Below, one piece after another: positions 23,760 to 35,686 of a stretch of DNA of 64,000 nt (the first letter of the stretch is position 1; each line of letters begins with the position of its first letter). The position numbers and the translations under genes are program-made. Under the pieces are notes generated by a model that had not been told where the DNA came from, searched no databases, and was given only the letters and a program-made list of their open reading frames with translations. Source of the DNA: Nymphaea colorata (Eukaryota; Streptophyta; Magnoliopsida; Nymphaeales; Nymphaeaceae); contig NC_045145.1 of NCBI RefSeq assembly GCF_008831285.2, positions 8,494,802 to 8,558,801 on the forward strand, in the 5' to 3' direction.

Positions 23760-25340
23760 CACCTAAAATTTAAAAAATAAAAAGGAAATTATAAATAATG
23801 TTTGCCCAAGATGCTGCTTATGAAAAATTTAACAGGCACTTATAAGTTTCAAATCATTTCTTTTAAGCCCTTGACCTAAAAGATAAATTACATAAACACC
23901 AGCATGCTTAAGTGATTTGTCAACACTTGAAGACTGTCTTTTGTTATTTTATCCAAAAGTGATACTGCTTTCTGTAATTTATATATCCCTTAAGCCAAGT
24001 TTTGTGTTATAAAAGTTTTTCCTTATGCCTACAATGTAGGTGGGCTACTAGAACAAGTAGTGGTCACATCATGGCTGAAAAGCAGCTAAAAAGTAGTAAA
24101 GGTTCAATTTATCCGTAAATATAGGCCTATAACAGTAGCTTCTCCCAACAGCTTTTGCCACCTTCTACGTGACTCTAATCGGCTTGGTCGTTTAAGACAT
24201 CAATTGCTCTCCCTAAATTTTGGCCTTTCTCGGAAGCAGCGTCATGGCCTTCTGTCAGTCATTAGTACTCCCAGGACCGGCCTTCATCGGCCGGCTTAAT
24301 AATTCATCACACCTACAAATCTGAGGCAGTTTTTGTTCTTAAGTTATGCCACAAGGAAGCCGCTGCAATGGAAGCCACCGAGTTCAATTTTGATAAAAGC
24401 TGTAACAAATGTGTTCTACGGATTTTTTTTTTTTTTCTTGTCGTCATTGCATTTATATTATAAATGTAAGGGAAGTTCAAATTTTACTGGATCGTTGATA
24501 GCGTAGCATTGTTTTATAATGTTTTTAACAATGATTTATGGTAATTTAGGCAACATATTAATGTTTTTAATTTTATAATTATCTAATAATATCTAAAGTT
24601 TGACATATTTAAATAGAACACCACTTCGAGACACCATGAACTTTAAATGAAAGTAATTTCACCCTAAAGTAACAACCTCTTACTCACTCGAAATATGAGA
24701 ATTTATTACATAAGGTGAATACAGATCGGCTCAAGTTTTTATTTACCGCGTTTCATTTAACGTTTTCCATGGTGTAGCCCTCAGCAATGTAGAAGTGTCC
24801 TTTGACAGCAATATAAATTACTAAATAACACTGTTTTAGGATGAAAAGGACGTTAACAACTCATCACCTAAGTCTCAAGCTTCCATTTCTTTTACATTCA
24901 CGACCATGTGTCCCTCAACTTAGGTACTGCTTTAAAATAAAGAGATATAAGCTCACGTGAATAGAACCAAGAACCTCTACCATGGGGAAGCTAGTTCTAT
25001 GCACATTCATGTGCGTGCACAAAAGTGTGCGGTGGCCAGAATGCTGTTGATAAAATTAAAAAACAGGGATTTGAAAAAAAAAAAAGAGAAAAAGAGATTA
25101 TAAAAAAATAAAAGACTAAAAAAATAAGTTATACGATTAAAAAATTTCTAAAATGCTTTCATTCATGACACCATCTGCACGCAATTCGATCTGCTAACCT
25201 GCCGATTTATGCGATGCTTGAAACCACTCACGCCGTTATTTACAGCGAGTGTATTGACAAAGAAAAATTATAGTCGAGATACCAAGTCCGTCCGTGAACC
25301 AAGCTTACAAAAGCCACGCGGCTTTGTCTCCTAATAATCC
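23760..25340. other. Intergenic, no gene seen
   Basis: AT-rich DNA with no domain-bearing frame, a short poly-T at 24,424 and no repeat I could define. It lies upstream of the CASP-like gene. Confidence 0.5.
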
Positions 25341-26067
25341 AATTGCTACGTAATTTAATAATGCTTGAAACGTGTCTTCATGTGGCCTGATGCAGCTTTG
25401 TCCTTCAACAATGGACCGAGGACTCGATTGTCCCTACGAGGCCAAGGGAGAAAAGAAAACGAAGGGAAAAAGAAAAGCGCACGCCCAGAAAGGTGGCCTG
25501 CGCACTCCATACAAAGCGTTGGCACCAACCATGGAGAAAGCGACACCGTCCCACTGTCAAATACCAATATGAAATTTCCAAGATAAAAGAAGAATGCAGG
25601 CAATCCTACCACTGCCCAATCCTTTCTCTACGAAAAGCTCCGCCACTGTAATTACAAAGGGCTCTTCATCAAGGACCCAAGCGCCCATCCCCCTTCCTCG
25701 TCCTTTGAATGCATCCATTCTCCTAAGGCAATAAATTTCATTTTGCTTGTTGGAACTATCACACAGTTGCAGCCTTGCAGAGCCCCAGTGATTCTATCGA
25801 CTTTGCATGCAGGAGAACTTTCCTGTTCGAGCATTTATTTTTTGGTCTTCCCCAAATTTTTTCCTCGTCGTCGAGAAAGTATCCTTGATTTATGGATGCT
25901 AAAGATTCCTTCGTTGCCAGCCTCTTTATCGTGATAGTCTAGGAATTCTAAAACCTTGTCAGGTTGTTTGAAGACAGCACTGCCTACTTCCTCTGTTGGT
26001 GGAGGTTTATTAAGACCTGGTGCGTTTGGTGGTGGTGATCTAGGGAACGAACCTGTGGGGACAAAAC
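25341..26067 (+). promoter_or_regulatory. Upstream region of the CASP-like gene
   Basis: This stretch has higher GC than the DNA before it and no credible protein. By position it holds the promoter and 5' leader of the gene starting at 26,068. I could not place a convincing TATA box. Confidence 0.35.
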
Positions 26068-28332
26068 ATGAGGTCCATTGATGTAGTAGCTAATGCGGGG
26101 AATGCTAGCGCCTGCCGTCCTCATGCTTTGAAGGTGGCTGAGAAGAGATTGAAGCTCACAGAGCTTGTTCTTAGGTGTGTCATATGCGGAGCAGGGGCTC
26201 TTGTGGCTGTTCTTGTAGGGACTGATACAGAAGTCATGGAGATTTTCACCCTTGAAAAGAGGGCCAAGTTCACGGATATGAGATCTTTGCTGTGAGTTTT
26301 TTGCTTACTGGCCTTGCATTTGCTTTTGAGACGGCCGTTCTTGGTCCATTACCTCTTTGCTCTGTTACTTTGTGGTTAGTTTCTCTGGATGATTGAGGAA
26401 GACGTACGTCTCTGAGAGTTGCTTCTGTTTCTGCAGGTTCTTGGTGATTGCAAATGGAATGGCGGCTTCTTATTGCTTGGTTCAAGGCTTAAGGTGTGCC
26501 GTCTGCCTGTTTGGAGAAAGCGGTAGCTTGTTGCTCAGTAAGCCGCTGGCTTGGATCATTTTCTCGTGCGACCAGGTTGGCTCTCACCCGTGCTCTCTCT
26601 GGTGAATATATATTTCAGTTCCCTTAAAACTATCTCGAAATCTTTGGGACCTCTTCTTTTTCCTGGATGTATTTCTCTTCTCGTCACTTCCTCGTGAGGA
26701 ATTTCTGCACAATGGTTTCGTTATTCATGATTCTCCGCCTGCTAGGATGAAAACTGCAGATCGCTCTTGAGGAGCTATCAGAATCTGCCTCTGTGATCAT
26801 GGTGTACCGCAGTAACTTGCTAGAAGATAATTGAAAATTTGATCCCCTGCTTCGATTACCTTATATAAAGAGAATTGATGCAAGTTTTTTTCTTGTTTTT
26901 TCTTCCTTTTAGGTCTGGATTTCCCATTTTGGGAGCACAAATATTCTTTCGTATATGATTTCATCCCCATCCACGCTTTTCTTGGGCGCAAGAATGGCCT
27001 AGATGGTATCCAGCAACGTCGGTGAATCAAACATCTGATCTGTTGGTAGTCTGAAAAATGTTTGATAATGAACCAAACATAACCAAGGCTACATTCTAGA
27101 AGAATATAACACTCAGCCACTTATGTAATGCATAATATATTTCTATGCATGTTCAGATGTGGCACAGTCAAATTTGTCTAGGTTCTGCAAAGCAGCTGGG
27201 ACTTGAAGAGTTGTGATGGAAAAGACAGTAGGACTAATGATGCTGACTTTCAATAAAGAATTGGCAAACAGTAACCGTAGTGAAACGCAATATGCTTTTA
27301 GGCATCAAATCCTGCTGAGTGCATGATGTTGTTGAGACCTTTTGCCCAACTTATAGCGCCGTATTTGCTGCATCTATTGGCTGAAGGCCGGTCGAAGAAA
27401 GTCCAATTTTCTTGCCTCTAATGATGTCATCGACCTTGTTTTTGTCTGAAACTAAAGTTTTCACATTGACGTTGATATTCTTTTGAAGGATCTTTCGAAC
27501 TTTTTCTCAATTCATGAAGTACCATTCACCTTCAATCAACTCGAGGCAAACTGCAGCAGTAATCCATTTTGTCGGTTCCTGATTGCCGCCATATCCTTGG
27601 TATCTGATTTATAGTGGGAAGTTGCAATTTTGTCCATTATAACAGTTTACTGGCAAATATAATCAAAATCCCATGATTTGCTGTCTAATTATTTTAGCTT
27701 GTTCCGTACCTTCTTGACACTCTCATCGCACAGTTGGATGTGCTGGAGAGGGGAATTCATACATAAACGGGGAAAGGTCTTTCAATGCGCTTTCAAATGA
27801 AAGAGGTGGGAAAAAACTTTCATATCTTCACATAAGTTTGGATTTCTTTGTTCAGTTTCATATTTTGTAGAGCTTTTACAATTCAGTACACCAAAAAAGT
27901 TTCTCCAAGGAAATGCCTATCAATGGTGAAGAGTTTCACATCCCTGCCTTCATGTTTTGGTGCTTGTATGACCCATGATCATTAAGATCATTTCATAAGA
28001 TTTTTCACTCTTGAATGTGAAACTTGGATGATTTGTTCCCATGCCTTTGAGAAACTGATCAATTGAGAAAGCACTTTGTGCAGGTGATGGCCTATGTATT
28101 GCTTTCAGCAGCAGCTGCGGCCACGCAGTCGGCGGCCCTTGCAGAGACAGGGCAGCATGAGTTCGAATGGATGAAGCTGTGTAATTTGTACAGAAAGTTC
28201 TGCACCCAAGTGGGGGAAGGCATCGTTGGTTCTTATGTAGTCAGTTTGAGCATGATCGCTCTCTCTTGTGTGTCTGCGTTTAACCTGTTTAGGCTGTATG
28301 GTGGCAAAGGCAAGAGCATCAGCGTGTGGTAG
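26068..28332 (+). CDS. CASP-like membrane protein (CASPL2 type), 3 exons
   Basis: Exons are 26,068-26,291, 26,437-26,575 and 28,084-28,332, giving 203 residues. Donor and acceptor sites are GT-AG with matching phases. The protein has the four-span layout of the CASP/CASPL (MARVEL-related) family. Span 1 (about 31-51, [20 protein letters not shown]) holds the family's conserved Arg (R36). Span 2 is about 76-99. [20 protein letters not shown] (about 109-128) carries the conserved Asp of span 3 (D120). Span 4 is about 170-190, ending FNLFRLYGG. NxxYxKFCxQVGEGI (about 155-168) is the typical extracellular loop. Founding CASPs build the Casparian-strip membrane domain; CASPL2 proteins are plasma-membrane proteins of less certain role. 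The length is normal for the family, and intron 2 (1.5 kb) is long. There are no sequence defects. Confidence 0.93.
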
Positions 28333-28409
28333 TCTCTCCGGCGCTCTTAACTTCGTGTGAGGACTGCCATTTGCTACGTCCTAAGCTAAAGAAATAACTC
28401 TGCTTTCTG

Positions 28410-28945
28410 CTGCAGTTCCTTGGCTCTCGTTTTCTGTATGTGTGTGCATGAATGTGTGTGTGTGTGTGTGTAGGGATGAATGGAGAAATTCAAATGAGAG
28501 AGAATGCAAAAGGAAAAGAGGAAACAACGTGAGTTCCAATAAAAGTTACTCTTCCTCTTTCCTTAAGGGGGGCATGGCTGCTTTGAGACATAGATGGTCT
28601 TACGGCACAACCTTTAACTCAAGTCTTGAATGGATGATAGCAAAATCATAGGCATAAACTGTAGAACTAGTGGTTTACTGCAGTTCCTTGGCTCTCGTTT
28701 TCTGTATGTGTGTGCATGAATGTGTGTGTGTGTGTGTGTAGGGATGAATGCAGAAATTCAAATGAGAGAGAGAATGCAAAAGAAAAGAGGAAACAACGTG
28801 AGTTCCAATAAAAGTTACTCTTCCTCCTTCCTTAAGGGGGCCATGGCTGCTTTGAGACATAGGTGGTCTTACGGCACAACCTTTAACTCCAGTGTTGAAT
28901 GGATGATGGCAAAATCATAGGCATAAACTGTAGAACTGGTGGTTT
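28410..28945 (+). repeat. 268-bp tandem duplication just 3' of the CASP-like gene
   Basis: Two copies, 28,410-28,677 and 28,678-28,945, differ at only a few positions. Each contains CTGCAGTTCCTTGGCTCTCG, a (TG)n tract, CCAATAAAAGTTACTC with a possible AATAAA poly(A) signal (about 28,538 and 28,808), and GGTGGTTT-like ends. The first copy starts only 78 bases after the stop codon, so it probably lies in the 3' UTR. Open frames inside are by-products of the repeat. Confidence 0.93.
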
Positions 28946-28964
28946 GTTAGAGGTGAAGCTACCC

Positions 28965-29125
28965 CCTTTTCTCAATCTGTCCCTTGGGCACAATGCAATG
29001 CTGCTTGGTGGGTGGTTTTACAGTACACCCTTCAACATGAGTTTTGTGTATGTTGTTGTATATGTCACTGCTCTAATGTAGAACTGATGAGGACAAAGTC
29101 ATAGGCACAAGTTATATGACTGGAT
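28965..29125 (+). repeat. Degraded third copy of the 268-bp unit
   Basis: Part of the unit recurs with many changes: CTTGGGCACAATGC, ATGCTGCTTGGTGGGTGG, TTTTACAGTACACCCTTCAA and GACAAAGTCATAGGCAC follow the same order as the second half of the tandem unit. This suggests the array is older than the two near-identical copies. Confidence 0.55.
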
Positions 29126-30730
29126 TTGATTACACAAACCTATTCAGAATGTCTTTTATTAACAATCGAACTTTGTATTCTATTTTTTCCAATGTGGAAA
29201 TATGATATTATGATTCATCAAGTTTAAATACATTTTAAGCCTTCAGACATCACTGGTTATTTACATGTTAGAATCGCATGACTCAGAATGTCCTACTTTC
29301 TGAATCAGCAAATGACATTTGTATATGGTTTGATCTCTGAGAAGAAGAATATCGCAGAAGGCAGCTTACTCCTTAGTTCACACCCACCTTGGTGCTGCAC
29401 CTAAGGAAGGAGAAACGTACGTGCAACAAGAATTAGATGTTATATCTATTACCTAAATCTAATTATTAAGTCAAATCATGATCACAAACGTCAGCTATAT
29501 TTTCAAATTACCACATTAATGTCACAAAAATAAAATAAAATTATTGCAATGTTTGAAAACATTATCAAGTTCAATTTTTCGTGATAATATCGCTAGTTCT
29601 CCTATTAATACCCGAGGAGAACCTCACAGGTAACAACCTAGGGACTACATTTTTGAATATGATCAAACTAAAGATAATAACTCAAATATATTCAGATAGG
29701 AGTATATATGACAACAAATGCATATTCAGTGGAATTATATATATCTTTTGGTTGTAAATGCTCGCAAATCCGTCATCTGTCGGTGCAATTAATGAATGGA
29801 AAGTCGTAAAACAAGGCGCTCTCTTTGCAGATTGTTTGCATTGCTAAACTGATTGAGGTTTAGCATGTGGTAAGCAAAGGTGGACTCTTATCTGAAAGCG
29901 GACAAGAAATCTATAGCTCGTATCACTTTTTGTTGAATTTAGGAGAACTGCTTATTTGGAAAACTGCAAATTACTAATTAAATTATAAGATAATTCACAA
30001 ATACATGCTTCATGAATGGAACACGTGAAAATATCTTGAAAAATCATTTTACCCCTAATAAGTAAATAAAACACTTTTTCATAGTCTACATTTTCTTTCA
30101 TTAGATTCTTTGTTGTTTTGCCTTTTTCTTTTTAGGTATGATTGTCAAGACAAAAGATTGAAAAAGAGAGCCAGTGAAAGATGTGAAATAACTGAGAAAT
30201 TGCCTGATAAAATGTGATTTTTAAAAAAATTTACAAAACCTGGACAGTAAAATGGTCTTTTTAAATATGTTTAATTATTTTACATTACTGAAGCATGGCT
30301 TGTAGATTGTTTTTTGTATACTTAAGGAGTAACTTGTATTTTCTCAAATTTTAGATGGCTATGTGAACATGCATCAAACGTTGAGAAGTCATATGTAAAT
30401 ATTTCGTTAAAAAAAACGGAAGGTCTTTTTGTAAGATAAGGTAAAAAGCTGTCAGCGACGTGATATTCCTCGGTGATATTTGGGAATTAAATTTGTTGAA
30501 GATTGTGCTGCGATTCTGTCTTTCACGCAGACCAAGCAAGTTAATGTGAAAAGGCTTTCTTTTTCTCTTGGGCCAACGAAGTACAGCGTTCAAATAATAT
30601 AAACCATATATTGGACAAAATCGCAAACTAGAGCCCATGGTTTGCACTTGTACGCAGCAAAAGTGAAGAATTAGCTGCCTGATACAGGCGAACATCTTCT
30701 GTTTCAGTAACATTTATACAAACTAACGCT
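29126..30730. other. Intergenic, no gene seen
   Basis: AT-rich sequence. One open frame on the minus strand (30,713-30,351) is not like any family I know. Confidence 0.5.
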
Positions 30731-31125
30731 GGATACCCGGCCCCATTCGCTCTCGGGCTTGGATTTAAACATACCCGGTCCCAGCCGAGCAGGGATGGCC
30801 CCGGCTGCTCAAGAGATAACTTGTTTAAAATATTAGTTTATTTAAAAAATACATATTTATTATTATTATTATTATTATTATATAGTTAAAAAATCAGACC
30901 TGGGTGCCAAGTCCAGGCTGTGGGAATGAGCTGTGGTCTGGCCTGAACCTAACTTCTTATTGAGCGGGGCTAACCCAGCCCTTCCAAACCCAAGTAGCAA
31001 CTCTCGTCTGCTCCGACGGCCCCTCCTCAACTGCTGGGCTGCCCATACCTTGTACACTCACGACGAGAAAAGTGACCAGGCCAGCAGCAAGAAACTGAAC
31101 CGGTTTCTCCCTGTCCGGCAATAAG
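30731..31125. repeat. GC-rich CCCGGCC-type dispersed repeat with (TTA)n core
   Basis: CCCGGCCCC, CCCGGTCCCAGCCGAGC and the mirror-like GGCCTGAACC and GAGCGGGGCTAACCCAGCCC flank an AT-rich middle with an (ATT)n run at 30,858-30,881. This arrangement is common in plant non-autonomous elements. The ends were not defined. Confidence 0.4.
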
Positions 31126-31360
31126 TGCTAAAAATAGCAGTTTGCCTATTGGTGGTTCATCCCCACTAAACCAGTTTGTCCACCCAAATGTACACCCATC
31201 ACCTCACTCAATTGATTAGTTACATGTAGATATGTCAATGGATGGGATCAATTTGAATCAAACATTTGTGTCCACTTTTTGGATATTCACATATTCATAT
31301 TCGAATTCAAATCCAAATTGAAAAAAGTTTTGTACCATATCAAAATCTAAATTTATAACC

Positions 31361-31556
31361 CAGAGGCGGAGGGAAGGGAGGGCTGGCAGCTGCCATGCCC
31401 ACCCAATCACACTCCTTATATTTTTAAAAATGTTCATAAAATTTTTTAAAAAATATTAAAAATTCAGAAAAATATTATTCGGCCCCTATACAAAATTTGA
31501 AAATACTGTTCAGCCCTTCTAAAAAAATTGAGGTGGAATTTATGGCTCTGCCCCTG
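31361..31556. mobile_element. hAT-like MITE (196 bp)
   Basis: The left end is CAGAGGCGGAGGGA. The right end on the opposite strand is CAGGGGCAGAGCCA, so the ends are imperfect inverted repeats of the GGCGGAG type found on hAT elements. Flanking 8-mers (TTATAACC and ATGAAACC) agree at five of eight positions, as expected of an old target duplication. No coding sequence. Confidence 0.6.
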
Positions 31557-34500
31557 ATGAAACCCAGATTAGTAAAACCTCAAATTTCACTTCTTTTTTT
31601 TTATCAAGAAGAATACTTAAGATGCTAGAAAGAAGCACCTCTTCAGCCAAAACATTTTTCAGTGAACAAGAGGTTAACAACCCACTATTTAGAAAGGTTA
31701 ACAGCCTACTGCCTAAATTAGAGACCCGAATACCCATCATTCTGCCTACCTTTGAGGTCTTGAGTTGCTTCGGCGTCAACAATGGCAGTGGGGCACCCTT
31801 CAATTTAAGTACCACATCCCACCACATAAGGCACAAATACATCAGACCCACCAGACCCATGAGCATCAAACTAGAAACCTGTCCTTTGCATAATTCCCTC
31901 TTCTCTTTCAACGGTGAAACAACAATCTTGTAAACCAGTCAATATCCATTTGACGCCAGTAACTCATTGGACCTTTTTGTGTAACAACACAAAAGACACT
32001 TGTATAAAAAAAGGTACTGATTATTTATCGTGGACTACATCAGGGACGGACAAACAAAACTTGGATGTGTTTTCAGAACTTCCACCAATTGTTTGTGAAG
32101 TTGTAGCGAATTGCTCGAGATACATATATTTCCATAAGCTCAACTCAACCGCCTTGATGCCTTCACAGATAAAAATGGTGCCAGAAAAACCTCACACACA
32201 AACACACACACACAGATGCCATTTAACCTGATCCAACCAATATATTGACCCCAATTAATGTACTTCTGTTTTTTTTAGAATTAGTCCCTGCCTGTAAGCA
32301 ATCGACACATTCATTCCGACCTTCCCGTGAAAGAGAAATGTCATTTCCGACACTTGCACTTTTAAGGCAAAACATCCCTTTGTCCCTTAACCATGGTTAC
32401 CTGCTTATTCTATTAACTGGTTCACTTTTTTTCTTTTCTGGGCATATTTATTTTCTAAAAAAAATTAATTGCTAAAATTTATTATCAGTCTAATTTGGAA
32501 AAGCCAAGATCATGATGGATTTGTCGATAGCAATACAACAGAAAGAGGCTGTCAATTGCAGGGGATGCATTTGGGAAAAAGCTAGGCCATTTGGCAGTCT
32601 AAAACTAGCTAAGCTACCTACTCATGGAATTGTGACGATGATTGATAAGTCTGGACCAGACGTGCACCAGCGAGTTAAATAAGACAGAAAAATAGCATGC
32701 TCCAAGAAATAGCAGTACCTCCACACTGTAACTGCATAAAGAGCATCTCATGCAGGCAGCTTTTAGGTTTTTCTTCTTTGGGAAATTTTATGCCAGCCTA
32801 CCTACTGACTGGAGGCCTCTAGGGAGGATACTGAGCAAACTGTTGAGTGTTTGTAAAGCTCATAAATGAATTTCACTGGGTACCATTAATAAACTAGTAG
32901 GGATTCATCTGCCTAACCCCTGCTCATCCATCCAAAAAAAATTGTTAAAATTATTTTTCTAATCTTGTTGAGAAAATTAATGGCAGAATGCATAAAATAG
33001 GAGATAAGGGCACATAGTCTTTTGAATCTGTATCGTATAAAAGCACGTTCCATGATACTTTCAGAAAAAAATACTGCTTAGAAAAATTTTGCAAAGCACA
33101 ATTCACTTGGATGGAATTTAGAATATTTTATCCCTTCGGTCAAGATATTTTTTGCTTTAAAATCTTCAAAAAGATCGGCTCTTAGACAAAAGTAAATAAT
33201 TTTTCGGGAATAACACGTAAGTTTGCACCACCAACTGGTAATGCACAGCTAGAAAAAAATGCGGACTAATATCAATATGTCTATCGGCCTGGAGGTGGTT
33301 TAATTTTTTTTTAAAAAAAAAAAAAATCATTGGTAGAGAAGAAAACATATAAGCTTTACTTCTTCAGATGATACATATTAGTGAAGAGAACATGCCATGC
33401 ACATCATATGCTCAATCAGAAAAAAGGCAGATTAGGAACAAGTAAATGCTCGAGTAAGGACGCAAGAAAACAAGGACAACAAACAGAGAAAAAAAAAACC
33501 TAACTTGGTGAGAAATACCTCCAGGAACAGCACTATGGAAAGAATATTGCTAAAAACTAGAGACAGGCCAATGACAGCAACAGTATTAGCATGCCTATCA
33601 AGTCGTAATCACGCTCCTAACGCTGAAGAAAAGCTGCAGACAATGTTGGAAAAATTTGCATATCATAATCTTCCTTGACAAAGAATTTCTTAACAAATGA
33701 ACCACTTAAGAGGAGCTCCAATGGTGTCTCATCTCTTTCATTCTCCAACTTATGATTCACAGAGGAAAACTTTAAGCTGATACCACCTTATCTCGATGGC
33801 AACTCAATTTGCCATGAAAAGTATTCCAAGTGCACAACATGTGGCGGACTGTACCATCATCTCCAATCTTAGATAATGAAAAAGTTGTTATTTGTTTTAG
33901 ATTTCAAAATTGTTATTTGTGTGGAAAATATTCGAAAGTGCACCACCTTCACCAGTTTCCAAGTATGATCAACCAAAGCATATGCAAGGAGTTGGGCCAA
34001 TATATAAGCATACAGCAAAATAAGATGACCAGCCTGAAGTTTGAACAGATCCTCGAGTTGTTTCTCCATTCTTTCTTACCAGAAGCTATACATGAGCAGT
34101 TATTCTTACCGTCTTAAGTTAATGCAGCTAATACAATGAAATTAGACGAAAATTTCACATGTATTGTTTTAATATCCTGCCAATGAAATTTAAAAAAGAC
34201 TACTTTTTTTTCAGCTTTGTATCATTAATGCTGTGACACGTCCCATAGAGGAGTATTCAAGTCATCATAATCGACTAGTTAAACTTTATTTCCTTTTAAA
34301 TGCCTCAGACATGAATAGTGGATGTCTAACCAACAAAAAATCCAAAAAGATCAATTTGATCTTGGATTTATTAGTTTTGAGAAACAACAAACAGAAGATC
34401 ACTTTGCAACAGACCAAACTATAAAAATCCATGCAAATAGTCATGTCAAATATAGGATAGACCTACATGTACAAATTCGAGCTTAATATCAAGTATTATC

Positions 34501-34980
34501 TAAATGAAAAATAATATTCTACAACCTCTACTTTGTCATGCATACAGGTACTTAGGAGTTTTGCTGCTATCTTGAAATTTTCAATATCTTAAAAGAAATA
34601 CAGAAGCTCACAAATGTTATTGCAGGTACAATCTGCATGTTGATAGCTATCAGTGTTAGTTTAACAATGGTTATACAAAAGATTAGTCATGAGAAAGCAT
34701 ACTAGATAAAAAAAGCCAGGCACTGATGAGCATGAAGAGATTGGCATCCCTTAATAATATTGACATTTTACAATTATATTATCTTCTTGAAAGAACATAA
34801 GCAATCAAAACATATGCTGTGATATCAAAAACTGATAGAAATAAACAGCTTTGTACAATACGGCCATCACAAAATCAGAATGAAATGCTACAATATGAAG
34901 CATTTGCCCTTTTGACACTTTTTCTGTAACATCATTACAGGAAATGAATTGCATATATTATGTTACAATATTTATACAAC
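31557..34980. other. Intergenic, no gene recognised
   Basis: Several open frames of 60-123 codons occur (for example 31,540-31,911 minus and 31,622-32,231 plus, which overlap). None has a recognisable domain. A (CA)n run is at 32,192-32,212. The right end may hold the 3' flank of the histidine kinase gene. Confidence 0.45.
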
Positions 34981-35135
34981 AAAGTGGTGGTCAGGCTGCT
35001 ACCTCCTGAAGGATGCACTTAGGCCTTCACATGGCAACAAATCATGTACAAATTCTTGGCACAAGGCGAGGAAAGCAAATCTATGAAACCAACAGCACTT
35101 CTCAATAACATCTCCTGCATAAAAAACAAATGTTG

Positions 35136-35141
35136 TTTATT
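35136..35141 (-). terminator. Possible poly(A) signal of the histidine kinase gene
   Basis: The minus strand reads AATAAA, 546 bases after the stop codon. The distance suits a plant 3' UTR, but other signals may be used. Confidence 0.3.
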
Positions 35142-35686
35142 CAACAATTAGTCCTTATTGCCCATTATAAAATTAAGACATCCAACTCTGGATACAAATT
35201 ACTGTACAAACTGCAAAACATAATAACAGCTAACAAAAATTTCCTTCACAATAAGTAATCATATGGGAGTGGCAGATTATCAATTCTGTGGATACTTCAT
35301 AAAACTACATAATATCACTCACATGTTCAACAATTAGTCCTTATTCCTTTAAGTCGAAGGGAAAACCCTTTGCCCAGATTAGCTGGCCAGTGGTTGGTAA
35401 AGCCCTTGAGGTAGCCTCTGCTCACCAAAAAGTATACCCAGATCTGACCTTAAGGCAAGGGTGCCTGCCATGGTTTTTCAAACTCCCAAGGCTCCTCAAA
35501 TTGGTGACAATCACAAGTGTCTCCTACTGAATAAGCTGAGCATCTACAGGCCATATATTCGACTAGCACAGAGCAGCTTGAATAAGTAGAAACTCACACA
35601 GATCCAGATTCTGGCAGAATTTGGTTGATAACCAAACGTCATGACTGCAATGCCAGTTAATTCTGACCTGGAAACTAATTTCGAAG

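Noticed and set aside
26797-27120. 107-codon minus-strand frame within CASPL intron 2
   Set aside because: No family resemblance and no splice or start context; a chance frame in intron sequence.
28442-28920. Two similar small proteins encoded in tandem after the CASP-like gene
   Set aside because: Their similarity is that of the 268-bp DNA duplication itself. The start codons lie next to the (TG)n tract, and the frames have no domain.
31540-31933. Overlapping frames of 123 and 103 codons
   Set aside because: They face each other over the same bases, and neither shows a domain or plausible gene context.
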